Source of the DNA: an uncultured Clostridia bacterium
Lineage (GTDB): Bacteria; Bacillota; Clostridia; TANB77; CAG-508
Reading direction: 5' to 3'
Length of the DNA: 46,788 bases
Assembly: GCA_947624655.1 (NCBI GenBank)
Contig: CANQLH010000014.1
Span: forward strand, 1 to 46,788
Shown: piece after piece, positions 9,880 to 18,266 of the stretch
How the letters are laid out: each line of letters opens with the position of its first letter
How positions within the stretch are numbered: position 1 is the first letter of the stretch
Notes under the pieces: model-generated
The model's input: the letters and a program-made list of their open reading frames with translations, nothing else
Databases searched by the model: none
Told to the model about the DNA's origin: nothing
Program-made: the position numbers and the translations under genes

Positions 9880-10831
9880 CTATATTGTTCCTAAAGTTTC
9901 TTCCTTTACTTTCTCAACTATTGCTCTTGAATTAAGTCCAAAATATGCCAAAAGTTCTTCTGCTTTTCCTGATTTGCCGAATGTATCTTTTACTCCCATT
10001 CTAATAACTTGGCTTGGATAATTTGTACTTAAAACTTCACATACAGCACTTCCAAGTCCTCCTATTACACTGTGGTCTTCTATTGTTATTATTTTTTTTG
10101 TTTCTTCAGCACATTTAATTATTAATTCTTTATCTATTGGCTTAATTGTGTGTATGTCAACAACTCTTATATTAATTCCTTCTTTTGCTAATTCTTCCTT
10201 TGCTTTTAATGCTTCTGATACAACAACTCCTGTTCCGAATTACTGTTGCATCTTCTCCGTCTCCAATCTGCACTCCTTTTCCTATTTCAAATTTTTGATT
10301 TTCATCATATATTACAGGTGTTGCAAGTCTGCATAATCTTAAATATACAGGTCCATCAATTTTTGAAATTTCTCTTACTGCCCATCCGTGTTTCTGTGTC
10401 ATCTGACGTGCACATAACTGTCATATTTGGAAGTGTCCTCATTAAGCTTAAATCTTCTAACATTTGATGTGTAGCTCCGGTCTTCTCCAACAGTAACTCC
10501 TGCATGTGTTGCACATATTTTTACATTTTGCCTAGGGTAACAAATGCTATTTCTTATTTGGTCATAAGCCCTTCCTGCTGCGAATACTGCAAAAGTGCTT
10601 GCGTAAGGTATTTGCCCAGCACTAGCAAGTCCTGCTGACGTGCTCATCATATCTTGTTCTGCTATTCCCATATCAAAAAATCTATCTGGAAATTTCTTTG
10701 CAAATACATTTGTCTTCGTTGCTTCTGAAAGGTCAGCATCTAATACTACTATCTTTTCATTTTCTTCTCCGAAGTTTTGCTAAAGCTTCTCCATAGCTTG
10801 CCCTAGTTGCAACTTTTTTATCTAAATTCAT
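9880..10831 (-). CDS. transketolase C-terminal subunit, four CGG +1 sites
   Basis: This is the pyrimidine-binding and C-terminal half of a two-gene transketolase (pentose phosphate pathway). The frame breaks at CGG codons 10769-10771, 10477-10479, 10386-10388 and 10235-10237. Skipping each C gives one 315-residue protein with glycines 21, 118, 148 and 198: EALAKL-G-EENEKIVVLDAD, VGED-G-ATHQMLEDLSLMRTLPNM, SDDTET-G-WAVREISKIDGPVYLRL and DATVI-G-TGVVVSEALKAKEEL. EDGATHQ is the classical cofactor and substrate-contact motif. Ribosome site: AGGAAGATAAGTT before ATG 10831. Stop TAG at 9880. It lies 19 bp after the N-terminal subunit gene. Confidence 0.93.
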
Positions 10832-10850
10832 AACTTACTTATCTTCCTTC

Positions 10851-11680
10851 CTATTTATTCTTTTTAAGCTCTTTTATTGCTTGTTTGTATTCGTCATCAT
10901 TTGGTGCCTTTCCATGCCATCCGAACTTGATTTTCCATAAAAGAAACTCCTTTTCCCTTTATAGTCTTAGCAATTATTGCAGTAGGTTTTCCCTTAGTTT
11001 CTTTTGCAATATTAAATGCTTTTATTATTTCTTCTATGTTATGCCCATCTATGTTTATTACATTAAATCCAAAAGCTTTGAATTTGTTATCAATTGGATA
11101 TGGACTCATTACATCTTCAATGCTTCCATCAATCTGTAAATTATTATTATCAACTATTACACATAAATTATCTAGTTTATATTGGCTTGAAGTCATTGCT
11201 GCTTCCCAGACCTGTCCTTCTTCTAATTCACCGGTCTCCTAAAAGGCAATATACTCTTATTCCTCTGCTATTTATTTTTGAGCTCATTGCAATTCCATTT
11301 GCTATTGAAAGTCCTTGTCCTAGAGAACCTGTATTCATATCTACTCCTGGAACTTTGTTCATATCTGGATGTCCTTGTAAATTACTATCTATATGTCTTA
11401 AGTTCTTTAGTTCTTCTACGTCAAAATATCCACGATTTGCTAATGCACTATATAAAGCAGGAGCAGCATGTCCTTTAGATAGAATAAATCTATCTCTCGA
11501 TTCGTCTCTTGATTTCATAGGTTCAATCTGCATTTGATTAAAATATAATACAGCTAAAATATCAGCACATGAAAGAGAACCACCTGGATGTCCTGATTTT
11601 GCTCCATATACAGCTTCAATAATTCCAATTCTTATATCATTAGCCTTTTTCTTTAATTCATCTATATCTGTTATCTTCAA
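10851..11680 (-). CDS. transketolase N-terminal subunit, two CGG +1 sites
   Basis: This is the thiamine-diphosphate-binding half. It shows [17 protein letters not shown] (about residues 26-42), [16 protein letters not shown] and [15 protein letters not shown]. The ThDP motif is interrupted by the in-frame CGG at 11231-11233; skipping C restores [17 protein letters not shown] and the downstream [11 protein letters not shown] second CGG at 10921-10923 near the end gives [20 protein letters not shown] when skipped, the conserved C terminus. The result is 275 residues with glycines 150 (GGT) and 253 (GGA). Two-gene transketolases are common in Clostridia. It is preceded by upp and followed by the C-terminal subunit. 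Confidence 0.93.
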
Positions 11681-11697
11681 GATTTTATTTCCTCCTT

Positions 11698-12324
11698 TTA
11701 AACAGTTCCAAATATTCTATCTCCTGCATCTCCTAGTCCTGGAACAATATATCCCACATCATTTAATTTTTCATCTATTGCTGCACAATAGATTTGAACA
11801 TCTGGATGTGCTTCTTGCATTTTCTTTAGTCCTTCTGGTGCTGCAATTATGCTTAGGAATTTGATATCTTTTGCTCCATCTTCTTTTAATAAAGTTATTG
11901 CATCAATTCCTGAGCCACCTGTTGCAAGCATTGGGTCTATAATTATAACTTGTTTATTTTCTATTCCCTTTGGCATTTTATAGTAATATCTAACTGGCTT
12001 TAGTGTTTCTTCGTTTCTGTATAGGCCAATATGACCAATTTTAGCATTTGGTATCATTTTAACTATTCCATCAATCATACCAGTTCCAGCTCTCAATATT
12101 GGTACAAAAACATAGTCTTTTTCATTCATTACATGCACCTTTGTTTTTGTAATTGGTGTTTCAATTTCTTTTTCTGTAAGTTTTGCATCTTTCATTGCTT
12201 CATAGCATAAAAATAATGTTATTTCAGATATTAACTCTCTAAATTCTTTCGTTCCTGTTTTTTTATTCCTTAGTATTGCAAGTTTGTGTTCAATTAATGG
12301 ATGTTCTACTTTAATAGGTTTCAT
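11698..12324 (-). CDS. upp: uracil phosphoribosyltransferase
   Basis: The 208-residue protein makes UMP from uracil and PRPP (pyrimidine salvage). It contains the PRPP loop VIIIDPMLATGGSGIDAI (about residues 125-142), VPILRAGTGMIDG and the uracil-binding C-terminal stretch YIVPGLGDAGDRIFGTV. Full length. A strong AAAGGAGGAATTTT ribosome site precedes ATG 12324. It lies between uppP and transketolase on the minus strand; gene distances of 16-17 bp suggest one transcript. No in-frame CGG. Confidence 0.95.
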   Translation of the reverse strand: MKPIKVEHPLIEHKLAILRNKKTGTKEFRELISEITLFLCYEAMKDAKLTEKEIETPITKTKVHVMNEKDYVFVPILRAGTGMIDGIVKMIPNAKIGHIGLYRNEETLKPVRYYYKMPKGIENKQVIIIDPMLATGGSGIDAITLLKEDGAKDIKFLSIIAAPEGLKKMQEAHPDVQIYCAAIDEKLNDVGYIVPGLGDAGDRIFGTV

Positions 12325-12340
12325 TTTAAAATTCCTCCTT

Positions 12341-13148
12341 TTATAATCTAATTATCCATAGTGCAATTATAAATATGCCCACTATTACTCTATATATTGC
12401 AAATACTTTAAAGCTTCCTTTTTTTAAATAATTCATCAAAAATTTTATTACAAATATTCCAACTATAAAGCTTGTTAGAACTCCTACAAAAAATGGAAAA
12501 CTTATAACAAAATCTTTAAGTTTATATAATGTTGCTCCTGCAACAATTGGTGTCGAAAGTAAAAATGAATATTTTGCAACTGATTCTCTTTTTATTCCTA
12601 GTGCTCTACCAGTTGTCATTGTAATTCCTGAACGTGAAACACCTGGGATAAAAGCAAGGCTTTGAGATAATCCTATTAGAAATGTTTGTTTTAATGTCAT
12701 GTCTTTATACTCTATATCTGATTTTGCCTTTTTGTCTACTATGTATAAAACAATTCCCATTACTATTAATGCAATTCCTATTATTATAGGTGTAGTAAGC
12801 TTATCTTCTAAAAACTTATCTAGTATAAATCCTATTGCGCCTCCTGGTATTGTTGCAAGTACTAAATACCAAAACATCTTTCCTTCAAATGATTTTTCTT
12901 TCTTTACTACTTGTTTATATCCTCCGTACTATAAGTTCTAGCCAATCTTTAAAGAAGAATATAACTATTGCAAGTAAAGTTCCTGCATGAAGTGCAACAT
13001 CAAATGCTTCAAAAGCCACATTAAAATCTGCTGATTTAGTCCATTCAAATATCCATGGTATTATGTATAAATGTGCAGAACTTGATATTGGTAATAATTC
13101 AGTTAGACCTTGCACAACTCCTAATATAATTGCTTGTATAATTGTCAT
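12341..13148 (-). CDS. uppP: undecaprenyl-diphosphatase UppP/BacA, one CGG +1 site
   Basis: This membrane phosphatase recycles the undecaprenyl carrier of peptidoglycan synthesis. Both signature loops are present: GLTELLPISSSAHL (about residues 15-28) and SLAFIPGVSRSGITMTTG. Around eight membrane helices are visible. The in-frame CGG 12924-12926 breaks the frame after DWLELIV; skipping C gives LIV-G-GYKQVVKKEKSFEGKM and a full 268-residue protein (glycine 75). Without the skip, the product would be a 77-residue fragment lacking the PGVSRSG loop. The gene lies 15 bp downstream of the TPR protein. Confidence 0.93.
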
Positions 13149-13163
13149 TTTATTTACCTCCTA

Positions 13164-14373
13164 CTATTCTCTTTCTTTTGTATTTTGATTTTCTTTATCT
13201 TCATATAACTTAATATTGGGCTTTATTTTATATATGTTTAATTTTCCAACTACATTATATGTTTTATCAAGATGTTCTCTTGCCCTTAATTCTTTTTTAT
13301 TATGACTTGTTTTTCTTGGCTTTATATCTTCTTCCTCTATCATTGGAATTGTAAATTTGCTTTTTACTGGAATAAATATTGGCTCTTGATTTGCAATTTT
13401 AATATAGTTATTATCCAATTCTATTGCTAGGTTTACAAATTTAACTGCGTTATCATGGTCACCTCTTAGCATATATATTTTACCAAGTTTATAATACGCG
13501 TCAGGTTCTTGTTCTTTATCTTCTAAACATTTTGTAAAATAATTTTCTGCTTCATCTAAGTCCATCTCTATTAAGTTTATTTGACCTAAACTATAATATG
13601 CATGATAAAGCAGACTATTTATTGTAGCAGCTTTTTCATAGCAAATTTTGGCATTTGGGAAGTCGTTAAGCATTGTATAGACAATTCCCATACTATAAAA
13701 TAAGTCATAATTATTTGGCGAATATTTAAGTCCATTTGTATATACATTTAATGCTTCTTTGTATCTTTCTTGATTTGTTAAAATATCTCCAAGTAACATT
13801 GTTGCATTTATATATTCTGGCTTTTTGCTAAGTAAATTATTTAGCATTATTATTGCATCATCTGGTTTGTCTAATTCATTTAAAAGGAAGGATATTCTGT
13901 AATAAGAGTCATAGTCTTTTTTATTTAAGTCTACTGCTATTACATACTCATCTATTGCTTTTCTCATTCCTCCTTCTTTTTCATACACTTCTGCAAGCAT
14001 TTTGTGTGCTGAATAACTGTCTGGATTTTTTTCTACTAATGAGAGTAAAATTGATTTGCATTTTTTGGTATTTCCGTATTAGTCTATAAAATTTTGCAAG
14101 TGTTAAATATATTAATTCTGAAAAGCTCTTCCCTCTACGCTCTAAAATCACAATTATTATTGGTATCACTATCGATATTAGATATATTATAGTTTTTACA
14201 ATTATATTGTATCTTAATGAAAATATAATCTCTATAAAGCTAATTGCAATGCCTAGTCCTTGCATTATAAGTACCGCAACATAAGTGGCATCTATTTTCT
14301 TTATCATTTTGAAAAACATTAATAAAAATAGATAAAATGCTAAAATACTGAATATGATTTTTTCAACAAGCAT
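13164..14373 (-). CDS. membrane-anchored TPR protein, one CGG +1 site
   Basis: The N terminus has three to four hydrophobic helices (residues about 1-90), followed by at least seven tetratricopeptide repeats. Typical units read YYRISFLLNELDKPDDAIIMLNNLL and YSMGIVYTMLNDFPNAKICYEKA. A basic tail ends the protein. The CGG at 14074-14076 splits the membrane part from the repeats; skipping C gives KFYRLI-G-NTKKCKSILLSLVEKN, which is itself a TPR helix pair. I choose ATG 14373 because GGAGG lies 7 bp upstream; ATG 14379 directly abuts the ribosome site. The protein has about 402 residues. It is the first gene of the long minus-strand cluster. Function unknown; TPRs usually mediate protein assembly. 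Confidence 0.85.
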
Positions 14374-14568
14374 TAACATTCCTCCTTTTTATTTTAGCTT
14401 TTTTCTACTCCACTATTTTATATTATTTTTGTGTAAAAGTCTACATTTATTTCATAAAAAATATAATTTCTTATTGAGATGCATTTGATTTAATGAATCG
14501 CATTTTAGTTTTTACTTGATGCTTTTATAACTTTAAAAAAAATGTTTATACATAGGCAATAAAAAATA

Positions 14569-14592
14569 AAATTTGCCACTGGTGGCAAATTT
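14569..14592. repeat. 24-bp palindrome, locus 1 (right of YhcG fragment)
   Basis: AAATTTGCCACTGGTGGCAAATTT is a palindrome apart from its centre. It lies 1 bp beyond the stop of the small gene at 14594. Its exact reverse complement is the core of the palindrome at 14865-14890, so the two copies bracket that small gene in inverted orientation. Confidence 0.8.
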
Positions 14593-14593
14593 A

Positions 14594-14842
14594 CTACATT
14601 AAGTTATATAATAATTGATAATAGGTCTTCGATTGTATTTCGACATAAATTCTTTCAAAACCTTTTTCGTCTATTATTACCATTTTTCCATCTAAATTTG
14701 CTATTTTATCAGCTTCAGTTGCTCTTACTTTAATTTTATGATTTTTTTCTGCAATTTTCCTTAAAATCGTTATCGAACTGCTTTCTTTAAAATCATTTTC
14801 TGTTATTTTTCCTAAATTTAGATTACTATCTAATTCTTCCAT
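14594..14842 (-). CDS. small hypothetical protein bracketed by palindromes
   Basis: The 82-residue protein starts MEELDSNLNLGKITENDF. ATG 14842 has a GAGG ribosome site (TGTGAGGTAAAAATG). The open frame extends upstream across the palindrome into the YhcG gene end, but that part has no ribosome site. The sequence is mixed alpha/beta in character, with a repeated IxEK pattern. I do not recognise it. It lies between two inverted copies of the locus-1 palindrome, immediately after the truncated YhcG nuclease, and may be its partner or cargo (inference). Confidence 0.55.
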   Translation of the reverse strand: MEELDSNLNLGKITENDFKESSSITILRKIAEKNHKIKVRATEADKIANLDGKMVIIDEKGFERIYVEIQSKTYYQLLYNLM

Positions 14843-14864
14843 TTTTACCTCACATTTATATGTT

Positions 14865-14890
14865 GAAATTTGCCACCAGTGGCAAATTTC
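14865..14890. repeat. 26-bp palindrome 4 bp after the YhcG fragment stop
   Basis: The site reads GAAATTTGCCACCAGTGG followed by CAAATTTC. It begins right after the stop codon of the truncated YhcG gene and is the inverted copy of the palindrome at 14569-14592. The second YhcG gene at 16159 also has a palindrome within 6 bp of its stop, of unrelated sequence. Confidence 0.8.
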
Positions 14891-14894
14891 AAAT

Positions 14895-15455
14895 TTAATC
14901 ATCATATGTTTCATTTTCATCTTTTGGTAATTTTTTTATATATAAATTTAATTCTTCTTCAGTAGGTAATTTATCCATTATTTCTTTAGGAATTATATTC
15001 TTTACCTTATATGAAGCTACACCTATTGGAGCATTAACATTTTTTAATGACCATTCTACTGTTAATTTATCTTTGTCTTCACAAAGTAACAAACCAATTG
15101 TATCATTGTCATTTTCTTTCTTTAAAGTTTCATCAACAGCTGTCACATAAAATCCAAGTTGTCCAACAAATTCTGGTTTAAATTCAGTATTTTTTAATTC
15201 TACAACTATAAAACATCTCAAGTCTAAATGATAGAACAACAAATCTATATAATAATCATTATCGTTAGTAGAAATTTTATATTGATTTCCTACAAAACTA
15301 AATCCTTTTCCTAATTCAAGTAATACATTTTTTATTCTTTCTATCATTGCTTTTTCAATGTCTCTTTCCGTTGATTTTTTCTTTATATTGGCTAATTCAA
15401 AAATATACGGATCTTTTATCATATCTCTAGCAAATTCACTTTGTGTACTAGGAGG
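14895..15455 (-). pseudogene. YhcG/DUF1016-type PDDEXK nuclease, 5' truncated
   Basis: What remains is the C-terminal nuclease domain: SEFARDMIKDPYIFEL, then GKGFSFVGNQYKIS, YYIDLLFYHLDLRCFIVVELK (the D...ExK core) and GQLGFYVTAVDE, ending PTEEELNLYIKKLP. The complete family member at 16159 shows that the N-terminal half, about 150 residues, is missing here. The conserved frame can be followed upstream to about 15455, where it meets the ribosome site of a plus-strand small gene, so the break is a deletion or insertion junction. Family proteins are predicted DNA endonucleases often linked to mobile DNA or defence. Probably inactive. Confidence 0.75.
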
Positions 15456-15462
15456 TGACGAT

Positions 15463-15624
15463 GTGAAAACTGCTACATATATAAAAAATTTAAAAGAAAA
15501 TTTTGTTAGAATAACAGCTACTCAAGAAAAGACAATTTTAAAGTATTGGGGCAAAAATATAGGGAATGAATTTACTGAGCAAGATATATGGGAACAAACA
15601 AGAAAAGTCATGAATAATGCTTAA
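15463..15624 (+). CDS. small protein of unknown function (GTG start)
   Basis: The 53-residue protein (KTATYIKNLKENFVRITATQ...) is preceded by an excellent ribosome site, AGGAGGTGACGAT-GTG, with 7-bp spacing. The ribosome site coincides with the truncation point of the minus-strand YhcG fragment. No homologue recognised; the amphipathic, basic N terminus could be a DNA-binding or short partner protein, but that is only inference. The following 140 bp hold no gene. Confidence 0.45.
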   Translation: MKTATYIKNLKENFVRITATQEKTILKYWGKNIGNEFTEQDIWEQTRKVMNNA

Positions 15625-15763
15625 ATCACTATTGAATAGATAAAGTTGATAATTCTTAATTAGCCACTATTCACATTATGTAAAGCAAGATAAGTTAAAT
15701 TGGCTTTTATTAAGTGCACTTTAAAAACATTAAAAATTGCTTACTTTTTAACTAAAGAAAAAA

Positions 15764-15795
15764 TAATCGATGGCTTATTTTTTTACCATCGATTA
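15764..15795. terminator. hairpin, possible bidirectional terminator
   Basis: TAATCGATGG pairs perfectly with CCATCGATTA around a T-rich 12-nt loop, followed by AT-rich sequence. It lies in the gene-free stretch 15625-15946, between the small plus-strand gene and the ATPase fragment. Nothing else is visible there except the hairpin at 15848. Confidence 0.5.
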
Positions 15796-15847
15796 TAAAA
15801 ATTTTTAAAATTTCAAAAAAAATTACACACTTTACTTGACAAAGTCA

Positions 15848-15886
15848 AAATCCTAGACTGCTTATATATAAAGCTTTCTAGGATTT
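15848..15886 (-). terminator. terminator-like hairpin, duplicate of 17526-17564
   Basis: AAATCCTAG and CTAGGATTT form the stem; the interior TTGCTTATATAT-AAGCTTT region is almost identical to the copy at 17526. The copy at 17526 abuts the tRNA-Tyr 3' fragment, so it is probably the original terminator of that tRNA. This second copy therefore marks a duplication or an earlier tandem integration about 1.7 kb away. Confidence 0.6.
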
Positions 15887-15946
15887 ATTGTTCTGGTGCC
15901 TGAGCAAGGGACGTATGCGAAAAACGCCTTGTGCAAAAGCACCTTA

Positions 15947-16102
15947 TTATCCTTTTCCCGTTGTTATTAAATTTACAATCTCTAGAATAGTACTTTTCCC
16001 AGCATCATTTTCACCCACAAAAATATTTACATTATCATTTAGATATATAATTTTTTCTTTAAATATTTTATAATTTTTTACTTTTATTTTATCTATTACC
16101 AT
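15947..16102 (-). pseudogene. N-terminal fragment of an OLD/RecF-like AAA ATPase
   Basis: The 51-residue frame begins VIDKIKVKNYKIFKEKI and contains a perfect Walker A, VGENDAGKSTILE (about residues 29-41). This is the start of SMC/RecF/OLD-type ATPases. It stops at TAA soon after the Walker A, whereas family members run for 350-600 residues. No Walker B or nuclease domain follows, so it is a truncated remnant. It lies 57 bp downstream of the intact YhcG nuclease gene in the same orientation, a pairing seen in defence or mobile islands (inference). Confidence 0.65.
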
Positions 16103-16135
16103 ATTTATATATACTCCATATTACTTTTATATTAT

Positions 16136-16153
16136 GGTTCCACACTGTGTAAC
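16136..16153. repeat. palindrome just after the intact YhcG stop, locus 2
   Basis: GGTTCCACACTGTGTAAC is a near-palindrome 6 bp beyond the stop codon of the YhcG gene. It matches, in inverted orientation, the palindrome inside the same gene at 16875-16893 and not the palindromes of locus 1. Confidence 0.7.
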
Positions 16154-16158
16154 AACTA

Positions 16159-17187
16159 TTATTTCTTCTCTTCAAATTCTTCTTTTTGCTTTTCTATTTC
16201 TCTTGCTAGTTCTTCTTCAGTTGGTAAGTATAATTGATATTTTGAGGCAAATAAATTCTTATTATCATTAAGCACAGAATATTTTACTATTGTATCTTTT
16301 TTATCAGAGCATAGTATTATTCCTATTGTCGGATTATCGTCTTCTGTTTTTACTTCATTGTCAAAATATCTTACATAGAAGTCCATTTGTCCTATATCTT
16401 GATGCGTTAGTTTGTCCAATTTTAAATCAATTAAAACGAAACATTTTAGCACATAATTGTAAAATACTAAATCAATATAAAAATTGTCTCCATCTACATC
16501 AATCCTTTTTTGTCTTGTAACAAAAGAAAATCCCCTACCTAATTCTAGTAAAAATTCCGATATATGTTCAAGCAGGTTAGATTCTAAATCTTTTTCTAGA
16601 AATCTTCTATCTTTAATATCTAAAAATTCTAAAACATACGGATCTTTAATGAAATCTTGCACTTTTTCTTTTTTTTCTAAAAGATTTATTTCATTTTTTA
16701 CTTCTTCTTTATGTTCTTCACTTGTTGACAAAAGTCTTTCATAATAAAAACTATTTATTTGCCTTTCTAATTGTCTGACACTCCAGTTAGATTTTATTGA
16801 TTCTTCTAAATAAAAATTTCTTTTAGCCTCATTATCTATTTTCATTATTAAACGATTATGGCTCCAGCTTAATTGGTTACACAGTGTGTAACCACCTTTA
16901 TAAGTTAAATAAAATTTCTTCATTAATTTTAAATTAGGTACGCTATAACCTTCTCCAAATTCTCGTGTTAACTTTTCTGAAAAAGATTTTAATATTTTGT
17001 TTTGAGAAGCTTCTAAATGGTATTCTTCAATTAATTCATTAATCGTAGATCCTATGGCATAATATAATTCTACCATTTCATAATTTATATTTTTAACAAC
17101 ATTTTGTTTTGTCTTTAAAATCAATGCATTTATTCTATTATAATAATTTCCAAAAACTTCATTATTTTGGTTTATTATATCTGTCAT
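16159..17187 (-). CDS. YhcG/DUF1016-family PDDEXK nuclease
   Basis: The intact 342-residue protein has the N-terminal DUF1016 helical domain (YAIGSTINELIEEY; GEGYSVPNLKLMKKFY, about residues 81-96; LSWSHNRLIMKI) and the C-terminal nuclease domain with KDPYVLEFLDI, GRGFSFVTRQKRI, FYIDLVFYNYVLKCFVLIDLK and GQMDFYVRYFD. Family members are predicted restriction-like endonucleases with links to mobile DNA. Inside the gene, codons for GYTLCN form the palindrome 16875-16893, inserted just before the conserved LSWSH block. A second inverted copy lies just after the stop. ATG 17187 has GGAGATGGG upstream. The protein contains no in-frame CGG. Confidence 0.85.
   Translation of the reverse strand: MTDIINQNNEVFGNYYNRINALILKTKQNVVKNINYEMVELYYAIGSTINELIEEYHLEASQNKILKSFSEKLTREFGEGYSVPNLKLMKKFYLTYKGGYTLCNQLSWSHNRLIMKIDNEAKRNFYLEESIKSNWSVRQLERQINSFYYERLLSTSEEHKEEVKNEINLLEKKEKVQDFIKDPYVLEFLDIKDRRFLEKDLESNLLEHISEFLLELGRGFSFVTRQKRIDVDGDNFYIDLVFYNYVLKCFVLIDLKLDKLTHQDIGQMDFYVRYFDNEVKTEDDNPTIGIILCSDKKDTIVKYSVLNDNKNLFASKYQLYLPTEEELAREIEKQKEEFEEKK
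16875..16893. repeat. in-gene palindrome of the intact YhcG nuclease
   Basis: GGTTACACAGTGTGTAACC is a perfect 19-bp palindrome around a central base, translated as part of the protein (GYTLCN). The inverted near-copy lies at 16136-16153. Confidence 0.75.
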
Positions 17188-17259
17188 CTTTAGCCCATCT
17201 CCTTAAAAATTTTTTATGTATTTTTAATTTTTCTCTATTAGTAATAAATTAAACATTCA

Positions 17260-17379
17260 CTATCTAAGAAATTTAAGCTTTTTTACAATTTCCTGTCTTT
17301 CATCACTGAAAAATGGATATTCAGATAATAATTTATATTCAACTTCTTTTTCTCCTAAATTTGCTCCTTGAATCTTCAT
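17260..17379 (-). CDS. very short ORF, doubtful
   Basis: The 39-residue frame MKIQGANLGEKEVEYKLLSE... is charged and reads like protein rather than random AT-rich sequence, but there is no clear ribosome site and no recognised family. It may be the leftover end of a lost gene. It lies 70 bp upstream of the YhcG gene. The rest of 17380-17525 shows nothing. Confidence 0.3.
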   Translation of the reverse strand: MKIQGANLGEKEVEYKLLSEYPFFSDERQEIVKKLKFLR

Positions 17380-17525
17380 AATATATATTAACTCACTTGT
17401 TTTATATTGTCTTTTTTAATATCAAATATTCTTATGAAATTATTATATCATTAACTTTTATTGTTTACAATATAAAAACATTTACTTTGTTACTTTCTAT
17501 TATTTCATAAAAAATTATAAAATAA

Positions 17526-17564
17526 AATCCTAGGTTGCTTATATATCAAGCTTTCTAGGATTTA
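17526..17564 (-). terminator. probable original terminator of tRNA-Tyr
   Basis: AAATCCTAG / CTAGGATTT stem with an inner AAGCTT-containing loop. It directly follows, in minus orientation, the tRNA-Tyr 3' end fragment at 17571-17608. It would have terminated the tRNA before the integrated element separated the two. Confidence 0.6.
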
Positions 17565-17580
17565 CGTATTTGGTGGGGCG

Positions 17581-17608
17581 GGCAGGGATGGATTCGAACC
17601 ATCGTACT
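17581..17608. repeat. left attachment site (tRNA-Tyr 3' fragment)
   Basis: The 28 bp are identical to 20334-20361 and encode the T-arm and acceptor 3' strand of tRNA-Tyr on the minus strand. Identity stops at CGTAC; no anticodon arm follows, so this is an att fragment and not a tRNA. Confidence 0.85.
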
Positions 17609-17740
17609 TTAGTAAAATGAAATCTGCAAAAACATATATAAAATATGATGATTCGTTACATACATAAATCTTACAAAGATGTATGTCAAAAATATGTTTG
17701 TATTTTATTTATATAAATATTGACTATTTATCAAGTCAAA

Positions 17741-17768
17741 TTTAAGGATTTTTTTAAGGATTTTTTGG
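17741..17768 (+). repeat. tandem arm-type repeat near left att
   Basis: Two copies of TTTAAGGATTTTT, 12 bp apart, lie about 130 bp inside the left att site. The same pair, in the same orientation and 20 bp apart, lies at 20253-20286 inside the right att site. Related TTAAGGACTTTT copies occur at about 17842 and 18289. These fit integrase arm-binding sites (inference). Confidence 0.5.
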
Positions 17769-17820
17769 GAATAATATATAGTAATTAATCTATTGAAATT
17801 TAAGTATTTCTAATACTTTA

Positions 17821-17854
17821 TAATCATATTCTGTAATGAGTCTTAAGGACTTTT
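17821..17854 (+). repeat. 34-bp direct repeat, copy 1, flanking the toxin-antitoxin pair
   Basis: TAATCATATTCTGTAATGAG and the following TCTTAAGGACTTTT match 18267-18300 with only three differences. The two copies enclose the promoter, antisense RNA and toxin gene exactly. Confidence 0.6.
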
Positions 17855-17895
17855 TAATAAATATAGAAATTATAATGATAGAAGCAAAATTGTAT

Positions 17896-17924
17896 TTGAC
17901 ATTTCTTAAAAATCTGTGTATAAT
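17896..17924 (+). promoter_or_regulatory. consensus promoter for a small antisense RNA
   Basis: TTGACA at 17896-17901, a 17-bp spacer and TATAAT at 17919-17924 form a perfect sigma-A promoter. No ORF follows; transcription would run into the hairpin at 17976-18012. Confidence 0.8.
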
Positions 17925-17930
17925 AATTGT

Positions 17931-18019
17931 AGGAAATGAACATACAGAAATGTGTGTTACCACGATATTATGATAAGCACTACATTGCCTGTGGAAAGCA
18001 AAATGTAGTGCTATTTTTA
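17931..18019 (+). ncRNA. probable antitoxin RNA of a type I toxin-antitoxin pair
   Basis: Transcription from the consensus promoter would start near 17931. It would end at a strong terminator: AGCACTACATT (17976-17986) pairs with AATGTAGTGCT (18002-18012), followed by ATTTTTATT. The RNA of about 88 nt is convergent with the hydrophobic peptide gene at 18017-18118 and overlaps the 3' end of that mRNA across the terminator. This is the arrangement of the Fst/par and TxpA/BsrG-type systems. Confidence 0.65.
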
Positions 18020-18118
18020 TTCCTTATTAGTCAAAATTATGTATATAATTGTTAATAAGGTTATGTTTAATGTTGCTGAAATCATAAGTCCATATATTAA
18101 AAATAATATAAATCCCAT
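18017..18118 (-). CDS. 33-residue hydrophobic peptide, putative type I toxin
   Basis: The peptide MGFILFLIYGLMISATL... is a single membrane helix ending in the charged tail TNKE, typical of type I toxins. ATG 18116-18118 has a GAGG ribosome site 8 bp upstream. The gene has its own promoter (18206-18234) and a leader with the hairpin GATAG-TTTTA-CTATC (18138-18152). A small RNA gene converges on it. It sits inside the integrated element between 34-bp direct repeats, so it may have served as an addiction module (inference). The family is not assignable by sequence alone. Confidence 0.65.
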   Translation of the reverse strand: MGFILFLIYGLMISATLNITLLTIIYIILTNKE

Positions 18119-18205
18119 AAACACCACCTCACTTTCTGATAGTAAAACTATCTAGTAAAGTGGCAACACTCACATCTGCTTTTCTATTCATTTTCTATGC
18201 AAAAT

Positions 18206-18234
18206 ACTATATAACATTTTTTTATAATTTTCAA
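18206..18234 (-). promoter_or_regulatory. promoter of the toxin mRNA
   Basis: On the minus strand TTGAAA (18229-18234), a 17-bp spacer and TATAGT (18206-18211). It would give a leader of about 80 nt before the toxin ATG. Confidence 0.7.
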
Positions 18235-18266
18235 GCGAACATTACAAAATTTTATTTTTTACATTG

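Noticed and set aside
15888-15930. GGTGCCTGAGCAAGGGACG as a second tRNA 3' fragment
   Set aside because: It begins like the complement of a CCA end, but no T-arm GGTTCGAAT-type sequence follows, so a tRNA origin cannot be supported.
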